Origin: Distichodus sexfasciatus
Taxonomy: Eukaryota > Chordata > Actinopteri > Characiformes > Distichodontidae
Assembly (NCBI GenBank): GCA_032718565.1
Contig: JAVGVS010000042.1
Span: 1,471,207 to 1,535,206, forward strand
Length of the DNA stretch: 64,000 nt
Direction of reading: 5' to 3'
Shown here in pieces: positions 8,946 to 20,630 of the stretch. A program made the translations under genes and the position numbers. A model generated the notes under the pieces. The model saw only the letters and a list, made by a program, of their open reading frames with translations, was not told where the DNA came from and did no database searches. Position 1 is the first letter of the stretch. The number at the start of each line of letters is the position of its first letter.

Positions 8946-10616
8946 ATAATGCTATACAGTATGATACACTAGGAGACTCCTAGATCTCAGGTCTAAATGC
9001 TGGATGTTCCCTAGTCCTTACTGCTATGGTTTATAAAACGCTAGGAGACTATTGAACCTCAGTCCCAAACCTTGGGTTTCTCCGAGATCATAGCGCTATG
9101 GTTCATGAAACACTAACAGCCTCCTGGATCTCAGCCCTAAACTGTGGATGTCCCCCAGACCTTAGTGCAATATTTTATGAAACACTTAGAAAATCCTAAA
9201 CCATAGCCCTGTGCCCTATAAAACACTAGAAGCTCCACGGACCTCAGCCCTAAACCTTCGGTCCCTATGCCCGATTAAACACTAACAGCCAAACAGACTT
9301 CAGCCCTAAACTTTGGGTGTCCCCTATAGCTTAGTGCTATGGTTTATTAATCACTTGGTTTATGGTTTATAAAATATTAACTTGGTGTTAACTTGATATT
9401 AGCCCTGTGCTCTATGGAAAAGTAAGAGCCCCATGGACCTTAGCCTTAAACCCTTGGTGTCACCTAGACGTGAGTGCAATGGTCTATGAAACACTAGGAG
9501 CTCAATGGACATCAGCCCTAAACCCTGGGTTTCCCCTAGACCTTATTGCTATATCTTATGATATACTAGGGAACACCTGGAGCTCAGCCCTAAACCTTGG
9601 GTGTCCCCTATACCTTAGTGCTATACGCTATGAAATATTAAGAGACCCCTGGACCTTAGCTCTATGCCCTATAAAACACTAAAAGCATCATGGACCTCAG
9701 CCCTAAACCCTGGGTGTCCACTAAACCTTAGTGATTTGCTCTATGAAACACTAGGAGCCCCATGAACCTCAGCCTTAAACCGTGGGTGTCCTCTAGACCT
9801 TATTGCTATGGTTTATAAAACACTAGGAGACTCCTGGACCTTAGGCCTCTGCTCTATGAAACACTTCATGCTTAATGGACCTCAGCCCTAAGCCCTTGTT
9901 CTCCCCTAGACCTTAGTGCTATGCTCTGTGTAACATTAGGATACCTGTGGATCTTAGCCCTATGCTCTAAAAAACACTATGAGTCACATGGACCTCAGCT
10001 GTGAACTCTGGGTGTCCCCTAGACCTTAGTGCTATTGTTAATAAAACACTAAGAGCCCCATGGACGTAGGCCCTAAACCCTGGGTGTACCATAGACGTAG
10101 TACTTCGCTCATTAGGAGACTCCTGGACCTTAACATGAAGAAACATAAGAAGATCTATGCACCTCAGATCTAAGCCCTTAATGTCATGCTTTATGAAACA
10201 CTAGGAGACTCCTGGACCTCAGCCTTCAACACTGGGTTTTCCTATAAATCTTAGTTTTGTGGTTTGTGAAACACTCAGAGAGCCCTGGACCTTAGCCTTA
10301 TGGCCTATGAAACACTTAGAGCCCCCTAAACCTCACCCCTACATGCTGGGTGTACCCTAGAACTTAATGCTGCCCTCTATGAAACATTAAGAGACTCAGG
10401 GACCTTTGCCCTATCCCATTTGAAACACTAGGAGCCCAATGGACCTTAGCAATAAACCCTGGGTGTCCCCTAGCCATTACTGCTAAGGCATATAAAACAA
10501 TAGTAGACTCCTGGACCTTAGCCCTATGCACTATGAAACACTAGGATCCCATGGACCCAAGTCCTAAACCCTGGGTGTCTATTTGACCTTAGTTCTATAC
10601 TCTATGAAACACTAGG

Positions 10617-10740
10617 GGCTAGTTTCGTGATCATGGATTAAGGCCTAGTCTTGGACTAAATTATAGTAGCAATGGAGATTTACCCTTCAAACTCAAAGCT
10701 AGTCTATTACTAGGCTTAATCCTCGACTGGGGAATTGGCT
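10617..10740. mobile_element. 124-bp palindromic MITE inside the array
   Basis: The left end GGCTAGTTTCGTGATCATGG then ATTAAGGCCTAGTC pairs with the right end, read inward as AGCCAATTCCCCAGTCGAGG then ATTAAGCCTAGT. The array word CTAGG is present on both sides (10612-10616 and 10741-10745), so the target site is known and was duplicated. A short element with imperfect inverted ends and no coding capacity, of a type common in fish genomes. Confidence 0.75.
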
Positions 10741-11215
10741 CTAGGAGACCTAAACCCTAAATCCTAGGGTTCACCTAGACCTTAGCCCAATGCCCTATGA
10801 TATACTAGGAGGCATCTGGACCTTAGCACTTAACCCTCAGTGTCGCCTAAACATCTGCACTATGCCCTATGACAAATTAGGAGACTACTGGACATTAGCC
10901 CTCTGCCCTGTGAAACACTTGGAAAGTCCTGGACCTCAGCCCTAAACACTGGGTGTCTCCTAGACTTTATTTGCTCACAGTATGAAACACTAGGAGACTC
11001 CTGCACCTTAGTCCTATGCCATACGAAACACTAGGAAACTCCTGGACCTCAGCCCTAAACCCTGGGTTTCACGTAAACCTTAGTGATATGCTCTATGATA
11101 CCCTAGGAGATTCCTGGAACTCAGACAAATGCTCTTTGAAACAATATGAGACTCCTGGACCTCAGCCCTAAACACTGGGTGTCTCCTAGACCTCAGCCTC
11201 ATGCCCTATGACTGT

Positions 11216-14200
11216 ACTAGTATAGATAACTAAGTAGAAAATAAATAATCTTGAATATACAGTTGTGTTTTTTCGTCTTGCTGAGGCTTTATTTTATACA
11301 TTTTGTCTTTAGATGATTTTTAGGGGGGCACTATTAAAACTGTCCTGATTAACTTACAACAGTACGTTTGGGAGATTTTAGGTGTCCACTGCAGTGACAA
11401 AATGTATGAAATGAAGCCTCAGCAAGATACAAATATAAACCAAACACCAAATTGTCTATTTAAGATTCTTCATTTTCCACATTGTTATCCATACCGGTAT
11501 AGTATGTGGCGAAATGTATTTATGCACTAAAACCAGTTGACTCATGGGACTGTGCAAATCATTTTAGATAAAACAAAACAGAGTGAAGCAGATTAAGAAA
11601 ACGCTAATCTAAGTATTTTACTAATTATACAGAAAGAATACGAAAAAACTAACGTGGCCAAGCAAAAGTCGCTGGTAAGAAACTTGATGTAAAGTTTAAT
11701 GCATAATCTATCACACACTTTTCCACTTTCATCACAATTCCTTCTAGCAGTAATAAATGTGTTAAATTGTGAGGCCAAATGTAATCACTGCAGCGTCATG
11801 AAAACAAACAAAAACAGAGAGAATGTTTCTTGAATTAACCCCCAGCAGATGGCGGTAGTAAACCAGGCAAGGCACACACGACTGGCTTTATTCAAAAAAG
11901 TAAATTGATTTTGGAGCCAGTGCCCAACATCTCTGCCTAGCACTGGAGTTTCAATTGTATTTATCCTCTAAAAGGTCAAATAATAAATGATATTTTCAAG
12001 AATTTCCTAAATGTTTCACTATAATAAAAATCATAATAGATACATACTTTAAAAATGTTACAAAGCTATTTAAAAACTATACAAATTCTGTCCCCACACT
12101 GTGGGTAGAGATACACAGTATTTCCCAGAAATGTGTGGGCCTGTTCCTCGTGGCTATGGACTGTTGGCTGAAAAGATGAAGCTGAAGACCGTGCATAATA
12201 AAGTGTCTGAAATAATTATGTCCTTAGGGACAGTAAATAGCAAAATGGCAGCCCTCTCTGAGTTCTGGCTCAGACTGGAGTACTTCCAGAAGATACTATT
12301 CCCTCTGACAAAATGTTCTGCTGTAGACCGAGCTTTCAAGGCAGCCCATTTCCAGATCAAATCAAGAAGGTTGACGTCAAACCTTAACCTATAGATTATA
12401 AAAAAACAAACACAGGGAACAGCACATGGGGAAAAAAGATACTCTGAACATTTACTGAATTTACCAAATCTATAATCATCAATGGGACTTTGATTAATAT
12501 GACAAACTGGCTGCTGTTTGAAGTCTGGAGTTACTCTCATTGAGCAAAATGGCTAATTATCATTCTGTTATTCGAAGAGAGGTTTAATATGATGGAAAGC
12601 TAATCATTCATCATTGATAAGAGCTGAGATAATGAAAGCAGCTTGATGCTCATTTTCAAAACAGGCCAGAAGAGAAGTCCCATAGGAATCACATCTGAAT
12701 GGTTGCTTTGACTTTGCCAAGACATTTTTTCCCCGCCAGTCACTTGGGTATTGGTAATGGGTCTCGCTAATGATTAGATTCGTAAAGCAATTGCTGCCAT
12801 CTCTCTTTGTCTATACGGTTCTTCTGGATGCCTTGGAGCATAATCAGAGGAAAATAAGATAATTAAGTATTAGACAGGGGTGGAGTTCAGCCAGGTATTC
12901 ATTTGAGTCTCACCTGTTTTAAAGATACTAAAGAAGCCATCAATAAATAAAAATAAAAGCCATGCAACAGATGTTAAAAGCTCAATGTTTTACTTGCTTT
13001 TGATATCAGAACAATATTAGAGCAAAATACTATCAGAGCAAAAGACTAGACTCAAAGATAAGGTTACATCATTGAGGAATATGGTTATGTTAATGGTAAG
13101 TGATAGATACAAAATCTCATGCAATGTTGAGTATGAGCAGAATTCAAAGAGAGGTTAATTGGAATTGATGGATACTAGATCTTATGTAATGCTTAGTATG
13201 TCATAAAGAGAAAAGTATCACATCGGTATTGATATTGGCAGATTGTCAACCTAATTTTAATATTGGGAACAGAATAGGGGATATTGTGCCATATATATTA
13301 TTGTCCGGGGCAAGGGCGCAACTTTAAGGAACTCTCAGACCATCTTCATCCTAAATCAGGGTTTTCCATTCCGGGATTATGTTACACACCTTTAGACACA
13401 GAGCTGTAAATCATTTCAAACTGAATCATTCTTACTAATCATGTATTATTTGTCAGATCCAGTCTTTCATAACACAAATGTCGTGATTTTCCTAAGTTGC
13501 TCAGTCATCTGAGGTGTTTGCTCATGCACCGGCTCAGAGAAGAGTAGTAATCATCATAGAAGTCCATTTTACATCATTGTAATTATGATAAAATTCCAAA
13601 ATATAAAATACCACTATAGCTTATGAGCACTTATGCAGCAGCACTTTCGCTGACTTCTTTGTTGGGAGAAATTTTCTTTCCATTTGAAATGCAAAACTAA
13701 ACTCCAACGTGAGAAAATAAAAGAAGAACGCAGATCAGAGCTGTCTGGGAAGTCGGCCTTATTATAAGGGAGCGTCTCAGTGTGAAGTGTTGTATCCCAG
13801 AATTTAATAGAAAGAAAAAAGAATCTGATCTGTAATGAAGCTTAACAACAGATTCCAGTTTACCACGGGTGGTCCAGTGCACTGGCGCTTCAAAATGTCA
13901 GATCTTAATGCGTCAAATCGAAGCTCTTTCCAAAGAGGCTGTCTCCTCCATCTTCTTCTTCAGTCTCGATTTCCCAGTGGGTCTGTAGTCCAGACACGCT
14001 TGAGCTTCCACCAGCATTTCAAACAGACGTTTCCGTAGCCCATTATCAAAGACACTACTACTCCCTGTTTCGTTTTCTTTCAGTGGTATACCTATAGTGA
14101 GTCAGTAAACGAGAGCCAGCTTCTTTTCTACCAACCTGGGATTATTTTTTATGTAATATCTGATCAAATAAATTAAATGCCATAAGGGTCCCTCTGTCTC

Positions 14201-16164
14201 TGGGCAGACTTTACTAACTCAAATGAATAAGTTTGAGGTCGATATCGAATTTGAGATGAGGCTGCAGACGCCGCGAGTCATGGTGCAAGGAAGACGATTT
14301 TCGGAGAGACCATAGAGTCAAAGTTCACAGCACTTGCACGTCAGGGATTCTTTAGTATGAAAGACCGTCCTCAAGGACAGTCGAACACGGTTAGGCTGAG
14401 AAGAGTTTGGCTTTTAGCTTTGCCTGCTAAGCGGGACTCTTGTAAAGCTCCATCCGTTACCCCTCTCCTCATGCAGCTTGTGTCAGCTCTACTGGCATCA
14501 AATAAATCGAGAGGTTGGAGGGAAGCGTGAGGTGGGTGGGGGTTTGGTTCAAGGGAAGGAAGCTAATTTGTATTTTCATTATCCTGCTCAAGGTCAGCTT
14601 AGTAAATGGGATTTGTGTGGTTCGAGAGGCAAACCCCTTATTGTGCATGTGTGTGTGCGTGTCTGCATGTTTCTATTTAGGTGTGGGCGTACACTCGTGT
14701 TTGTGTGTGCGCCCGAGTGGTCGAAGCTTGTAATTTATAGGTACGCATGCAGGCAAACCTCATTTATCTCGTCCAACATGGATCAGCTACGCACCGCATC
14801 TCACCGCCTATCTTATCAAACTGAAAGATGATACCATGTCATCTCATGACACTGGCTTTTGCCATGCTTTTATCAGCCGAGCCCCAGAGAATCTCTCTGG
14901 CTGACAAGCCCAAATGTGGATTCAATGTGACGCAGAACGAGCGTGCTGGTGGTCAATAACGCGTATCTTCACCCACTTAAAGCAAACTCAAAAGCAGACA
15001 TATTCTGCCATATTCCCAGACACAAAGGCAGATACCCTCGGCTGCGGCAGCGAGGAGGGGAACACAGGAGCCTGGAGCTTGAGAACCAAGTGGATGATTT
15101 GTCTTATCTTGCTAGGCAGATCCTCACATGGCAGTTTTATCTACCCTCGCAGACACATATGTGAGAAAAGAGTTGATTCATCTAGCCTTGAGATGATTAA
15201 GCCTTTGTCAACAGCCCCGGCTGCTCCCGCCTGTGCTAAGGGGTATTCTTTAAATTGCACTGGAGCACCTACCATACCTTTAACTGGACGTATGGGCCGA
15301 CATGGCTCTCATCTTGCTAGACCTTAACGGAAAAAAGAACTTTTGGTCTACTGAATTTGGCGCCTGACAGTAATGAATGGAGTAATAATATTTCAATCAT
15401 CGACTCCCTTGCATTCCATAACAACCGAGGAGTTGAGCCATCCGTCGCCCGCCGGCCGTCGTTTTTCCAACTTCTTGCAAGAAGGGAGGCTGGTGAGCTG
15501 CATGCCAACAAGGCAGAGGCAACCATCCTCTCAAGGTCACGATAATACATTACAGCAGCTCTACATCTCTAGTCAACTTTTAGTTTAAAGAATGTTTTGC
15601 TCCTGGTGTTTCATCAGGATGAAATCAGGATCAGGCTCTCTTATACATATCATTCATAATACCTGCGGCAAATGGGCATTAAAATCGGAGGCAAGTAAAG
15701 CGTGTCTTGACTATGACTAAAAATGGTAATAATATATATTGCTTTTGGTGAAACTGACACATTTTCTAGCTATTTTCTCCTTCTGGTATTGAAAACGAAC
15801 CCTGCAAACATCACAGGATACGAGGTAGATGTCTACATTTGCTTACATATTCTGTTTAAGACATCACTAGCATGCAAGTCCAATGTTGAAGCACTTCCTT
15901 TATCTCACTATCTCCATCCATACACCTCTTTAACCACTCAACTCCACATCCAGGTCAAAGCAGCTTTTAGAAATTCGTGGAATTTACTCAAACGAAGGGG
16001 GTTATAACAGTGTTCAGTCAGTTATAAAGGGAAGTCAAATATTTAAGGATATAACTTAAGTCCTGCTGAGAAACTGCCTAGACCAGTACATAATCTAAGA
16101 TGATTCATGATGGTCATATACTGGTTTAATGCTGATCAAACTGGTCAAGAATTAATAAGGGATG
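11216..16164. other. Intergenic, largely unique; no gene recognised
   Basis: Contains the 32-bp inverted repeat at 11276-11427, described separately. The remainder has ordinary A/T-rich composition with short open frames (for example 14478-14831 and 14914-15327) that show no domains, no conserved motifs and no splice context. A TG-rich stretch lies at 14648-14710. Some of the unique blocks could be conserved non-coding sequence; comparison with other fish would be needed. Confidence 0.5.
11276..11427. repeat. 32-bp inverted repeat with 88-bp loop
   Basis: The left arm (11276-11307, starting TCTTGCTGAGGCTT) and the right arm (11396-11427, ending AAGCCTCAGCAAGA) are complementary at 30 of 32 positions. 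Both mismatches keep G-U pairing on one strand. The pattern suits the ends of a short palindromic MITE, or a transcribed hairpin. No terminal duplication was identified. Confidence 0.75.
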
Positions 16165-16300
16165 TTGGTGGTCTAGCGATAGGATTCCAATCTACAGCCA
16201 AGTCTGGCTCTACACTGCACTCAACATTATCAGCTTTGGGCACTTGAGCAAGACCCTCAACCCCAACTCCAGGGAGACTGTCCTTGTACTTAAGAAATGG
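16165..16300 (+). mobile_element. tRNA-derived SINE fragment, family B
   Basis: A tRNA-like head (GTGGTCTAGCGATAGGATTC) is followed by the body words CACTTGAGCAAGACCCTCAA and CCCCAACTCC, then GGGAGACTGTCC. The same body occurs in reverse at 42195-42320 and 56435-56640 (AGCAACTTGGGGTTAAG). Degraded copy. Confidence 0.65.
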
Positions 16301-16850
16301 AAGTCACTCTGGAGCGTTTGATAAATACTACTGATGTAAATGTAAGCTGGTTGTCAGTGAAGCTTAGAGTAGGTCAAGAACTGACTTCCTATAATTCAGT
16401 TGTTGTTTTCAGTCTTCGAGGTCCTGCAGCTAATGTAAGACCTCCCAAAGTCAAATGTTTGCATAAGCTGTACATTGCAGGTTATGTACCACATCCTTTC
16501 AACATACATTACAGCCTTTTCCTTTGCTGTTTTCTTTCTTGCCAAGCTGTGTATGAATCTCTGATCCCCAGAACAGAGCACGCCTGTGGTGGCAATAAAC
16601 AGACGGAGTGCTTTTGTGGAGAAAAACAACAGATTTCGGTGCCCTCGATTCAGGGCGAGGGCTGTTGTGTCTGAAAACAGAGCCGTGCTTATGTCTTCCC
16701 TCAACTGACTTTGCGTTTTAAAAGGTAGACAGGCAATTTTAAAACTGGCCAGGGAGAGGGCAGAGGTTAATGTTTGCACAATTATGCAGCAGAATATTCT
16801 CATACATTGTCATGATAGGACTCAGAGAAAATCCACCTCCGTCACTTTCT

Positions 16851-16921
16851 CTCTCTCGCTCTCCCTCTCTTCCTCTTGCTTGCTCTTTCTCTCTCTTTCC
16901 CTCTCTCTCTCTCTCTCTCTC
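16851..16921. repeat. CT-rich microsatellite
   Basis: Runs of CTCTCT broken by CCC and TTT interruptions. The purest part, 16901-16921, is uninterrupted CT. Confidence 0.9.
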
Positions 16922-19900
16922 TCCGCCCACTGCTCTTTCTGATAAGTTGTAAAGCCACAGTACTGCTTGAGAGGCGTTCAATTGAAATGGGTTTCATTTC
17001 ATTCTTTATTTTTTTATTCTAACAGACTCTCCTCTGGGCAGGCCCTTGTATGTAGATAAGTGACAGGTGCTGTGACCCACAGAGTTTTATAATCTTGAAA
17101 AAAATGGAGGAAAGAGAAATGAGAAAATAGTAACCTTGAACGCTATGCAAATGTCAATGTGATTAATTGAAGAACTGTTCTGACTGAGCAGTTTAACCAA
17201 CTTTCTTTGGTCCTGACATAGACTTTAATTTTATAATTTTAATATTGTGCCTAAAGGGACTTTTTTGGTGAAATGCTTCAAATGAAGATACTGACTAACA
17301 ATTACTTGCCTCAGGCTTCTACGGGGCATGGAATAAGACAGCAATGAATGAGAAACTAATGTTTTGCTAATAGAGTGAGGCAATGTTCTCCAACAGTTGT
17401 GGTATTATAGTGTGTTCCATTTGCCGTTGGTGCTCGGTTTCCGAGTAATTTTCTGAGGGCTGAAGCCAGAAGTGACGATATGTGATCCCCTGTTTCTCGG
17501 ACAACCAACCAAAAGTCTCGGAGCAGCACAGAGGATGCCGAGTTCAAAATCCAAGATGTAAGATGTTCAGTGTAAACGCTGCAATTTTTCAGCACTTTTA
17601 ACATTTTTAGCATTTTTACCACCAAGAAGAAAACAACAGTGATGGAGTCATATGTCTGACTGCAGTTTTCTTAAAAGTGATGTGCTATTAATTGTACTGT
17701 ACAAAGAAAAATAGAGACTAGTCAATATGCAGCCTCAAGGTTGTGTCTACATTATTAACACAGATTTGAAGAACAGTAGCATAACTGGAAACCACCACAG
17801 GCACCATACAGACAGACAAAAAAAACAAGGCAAAAGAGAGATGCAGGCCTAAGTAGAGACAAACCCAGGTGTAGCATATTAGGGCAAACATATCCAAAGG
17901 AGGACAGTGAAGAGGAGACATGGTGGCCACTTGTTGCCTAGACAATGAACTACAGGGTCAACCATGAAATAGTACATTTTTATTGACAACAGCGATTGTT
18001 TCCTACATTTTGAACTCAGAAAACAACTTTGGGAAACTGACATACAGAAGGGGTGATATTTCCATTTGTAGGCTTTTACTTATACGATTGCACGCAGCCC
18101 TACACTTTGAAGTCCAAGCATTACACTTGCTCTTTATCTGTGCCAATGCTAGTGGTAATTTGTGCACAAGAATTTAAAATATATTTTGAAAACAAACAAA
18201 TTAAAGCACTTTAGGACATTAAGTATTTATTGTCTCATTTTTCAATTTGCTTGCACAGCATTAGGAACAAACATTGTTGCAATTCACTGTTGCATTGGTC
18301 AGCTTCTGCAATCTTGATGTAGTTCTTGTAGTAAACAGCACAATGCATCAACACAGATACTCATCTAGTATCCAGGTTGAGTGATTTATCTTTTACTGGA
18401 TTAAAAAAAGAGAGCAAATCCTATACATTAATAGATAATTAATAGATAAATTAAATACAACACAAACAAGTATGTTCAGGTTACTTCATGCCAGAATCAT
18501 GGTTATTTGTGTCTGGTCATCATTAAATACAAACTAACTTAACTAAGGGAATTCGAGAACTTGTACATTTTGAAAACAAGCATATTAAAGCGCTTAATTT
18601 TTAATTTGGCCCTTCTTGTCATTCACTGATACCAGCATTCACCACTTACCATATCATTATGGAACATTTACATTACCATTAAGAATTTTATTAGCATTTT
18701 TATGTCAGATACTTTAGTACTTTTACTCAAAGAATTGGAGCTGGAACAGAGGTAACCAAAGCTTGAGTCACAGTTTTGTAACCTTTAAAGAAAAAAGGAA
18801 AGATAAATGAGAAAAATTAAACCCGAAACACTATGAAAATGTTAATGTGATTAAACAAATAAGACATTCTCAGCTTGACAGCTTACTTTTGACCATTGAC
18901 TTTCACATGGCAGTAAGCAGCTTTTTAGGGTAAAAAAAAGGGTGACCCCTTGAGAAATGAACAGTTCTTCTATTTAAATTGCACAATTAATAAATACAGT
19001 AACCCAGGGACGTGATGTGACACTTGTGACTTTTAACCCGAAACCCGAGTCCACTCTTTGCCCTATAAAAGCCAATGGCCTAATCATACTTTGTACTGCT
19101 AAACAATTTTAATATTTGGCAACCAAATTCCACAGTAATAGTGCTGGAATTCTGATGTGTTTGTCCGTATATATCACACCTTCTTCCACATATGATGCTG
19201 CTGGGGTCTTTGTCATTGCACTCAGTAGCGTCTACCCACCCTTGCTTCTCTGATCACTCCCCGCGGCACAGTGAAAGATGTCAACGCTAAAGCCGGGTGT
19301 CAAGGACACATCGTGAGGCCTCCGTCGCACACAGGGCGGTAGGTCTGGCATAATGAGATTTCAGCCGACTCTCTGAGAGCCCTGGCTGTCAGCAGCTCAC
19401 CTGTGGCGGCAGTAAACAGAACTCACCTCTCGAGATGGCTCACGTCTGCTCTGCTGCGCCACCTGGAGATGTCTAATTGCAGGATAAATCCTCTGACAGC
19501 GATGCGAAGATGCCATCGATTGCGCTTGTGTCCCTCCACCCAGTATGCACTCAACACTGGAGGAGCTAGCAGCCTGGGGAATGACAGCGATTTGTATCTT
19601 TTCCTGCACTCAACTGCAGCATGCCAGCCGGCACCTTTGCTCTGTCTCCCTCCATTCACAAAAGACAGAGCAATTGAAGAGCACTTCTTCCACCAACAAA
19701 CAGATGCTTGGATTTATGGGCAACGGTGTTTTCTGTTGGGGATCCATCTGGGTGACAGTCTGAGAGGGAATAGGTCTGATATACACCCCACGCTCTGTCT
19801 AATATATTTGACAAATTATGTACTAGCCGTCATAACAGAGGCCACAAAACAATGAAAACACCCTTCAAATATTAGGGAAGATGTTGACATCCATGGTGTG

Positions 19901-20045
19901 TCCATGTCACACGTCTAATTAAAAAAAAAACAAAAAAAACACTCCCAACTTGACCCATGCTCATGCATAATGTAGTGATTGTTGACAGAAGTAGTATTCT
20001 TTTATTCTTTTTCTTTGTAAGGAATCGTTATGGGTTCCAAGCAGT

Positions 20046-20156
20046 AGTCATAGTCACATCTATTGCATAAGGGGGTTTTAAGCAGCACTATAAGAGCAGT
20101 GATATTCTTTGTTTTTGTCTTTCCCTTCATTTTGTTTACTCTACTAATTTAATTGG
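20046..20156. repeat. Diverged repeat pair, copy 1
   Basis: Shares an ordered set of words with 20995-21115: TTGCATAA, TTTTAAG, AGAGCAGTGA or its equivalent, TTTGTCTTTCCC and CTCTACTAATT. Copies are about 950 bp apart in direct orientation. This is a local duplication or two copies of an unnamed dispersed repeat. Confidence 0.6.
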
Positions 20157-20424
20157 TAACGGAAGCTTGAATATCGGTAAAAACTGTTGAAGCAATAGTT
20201 TACACCATGAATGAAATCCAGGTAACCCAAGGACATGCTATTTAGCTGGTTTTACCCTTGCAGCTTTAACCTCAAGGTCTGATGCAACTCTCTGCCTAAC
20301 GGAAAAACAGAAACCTCATTTTAATGCTCTATGTGGTCTTTTTGGCCAATAGTAGAGTTAAGGTGCTTTTAAAAAATCCATGGTTGCGTTCATTCCTCAT
20401 CTTCTGAAAGAGAGTGATTATTTG

Positions 20425-20630
20425 TCATTGTAAACACACCACAGCACAGCACACAATCCACCACAATGAAATGTGACCTCTGCATTTGACCCATCCAGGA
20501 AGGAGCGAGCATTCGGCAGCTTTTGGGGAAGCAATGCTTGGGGACTACTGGTCTGGGATTCGACCTGCGACCTTCCATTCATGAGGCAGATGCCATAACC
20601 ATTACACTACCAATTGCCCAAGCTTCTGAG
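20425..20630 (-). mobile_element. tRNA-derived SINE, family C
   Basis: Read on the minus strand, the head has an A-box-like TGGTAGTGTAATGGTTATGG and a B-box-like GGTCGAATCCC. The body carries GGATGGGTCAAATGCAGAGG and TCACATTTCATTG, which I recognise as a very common teleost SINE body. A partner copy is at 56166-56434. Confidence 0.75.

Larger units (their letters stand above)
8436..11215. repeat. 72-bp two-module tandem repeat, block 2
   Basis: The longest block of the array, about 38 unit-equivalents, from AAGATCCATGGACCTCAGGC to GCCTCATGCCCTATGAC. Composite 72-bp units (41 + 31) mix with runs of the 41-bp module alone, and a variant ACTTTATTTGCTCAC appears near 10968. The block is interrupted at 8810-8945 and 10617-10740 by other repeats. 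Because 72 is a multiple of three, a plus frame stays open for 91 codons at 9407-9682, reading degenerate 24-residue repeats (YETLG...WTSALNPG). I treat this as chance. Confidence 0.88.
16301..20424. other. Intergenic, no gene recognised
   Basis: Unique sequence with a CT-rich microsatellite (16851-16921). A diverged local repeat pair lies at 17078-17167 and 18768-18855, sharing words such as AATGAGAAAA and AATGTGATTAA. An open frame at 19403-19855 lacks any recognised domain and splice context. The 19240-19640 block is more G+C-rich than its surroundings and could be a regulatory element. One member of a diverged repeat pair starts at 20046. Confidence 0.5.

Noticed and set aside
8436..11215. 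CRISPR-like spaced repeats
   Set aside because: Units are diverged throughout with no constant repeat and variable spacers; this is a eukaryotic tandem satellite.
14914..15550. Overlapping open frames on both strands
   Set aside because: Mutually overlapping in several frames without motifs; expected by chance in a moderately G+C-rich stretch.
19403..19855. 150-codon plus-strand open frame
   Set aside because: No domain, no ATG in good context, overlaps open frames on the other strand, and lies in unique non-coding-looking sequence.
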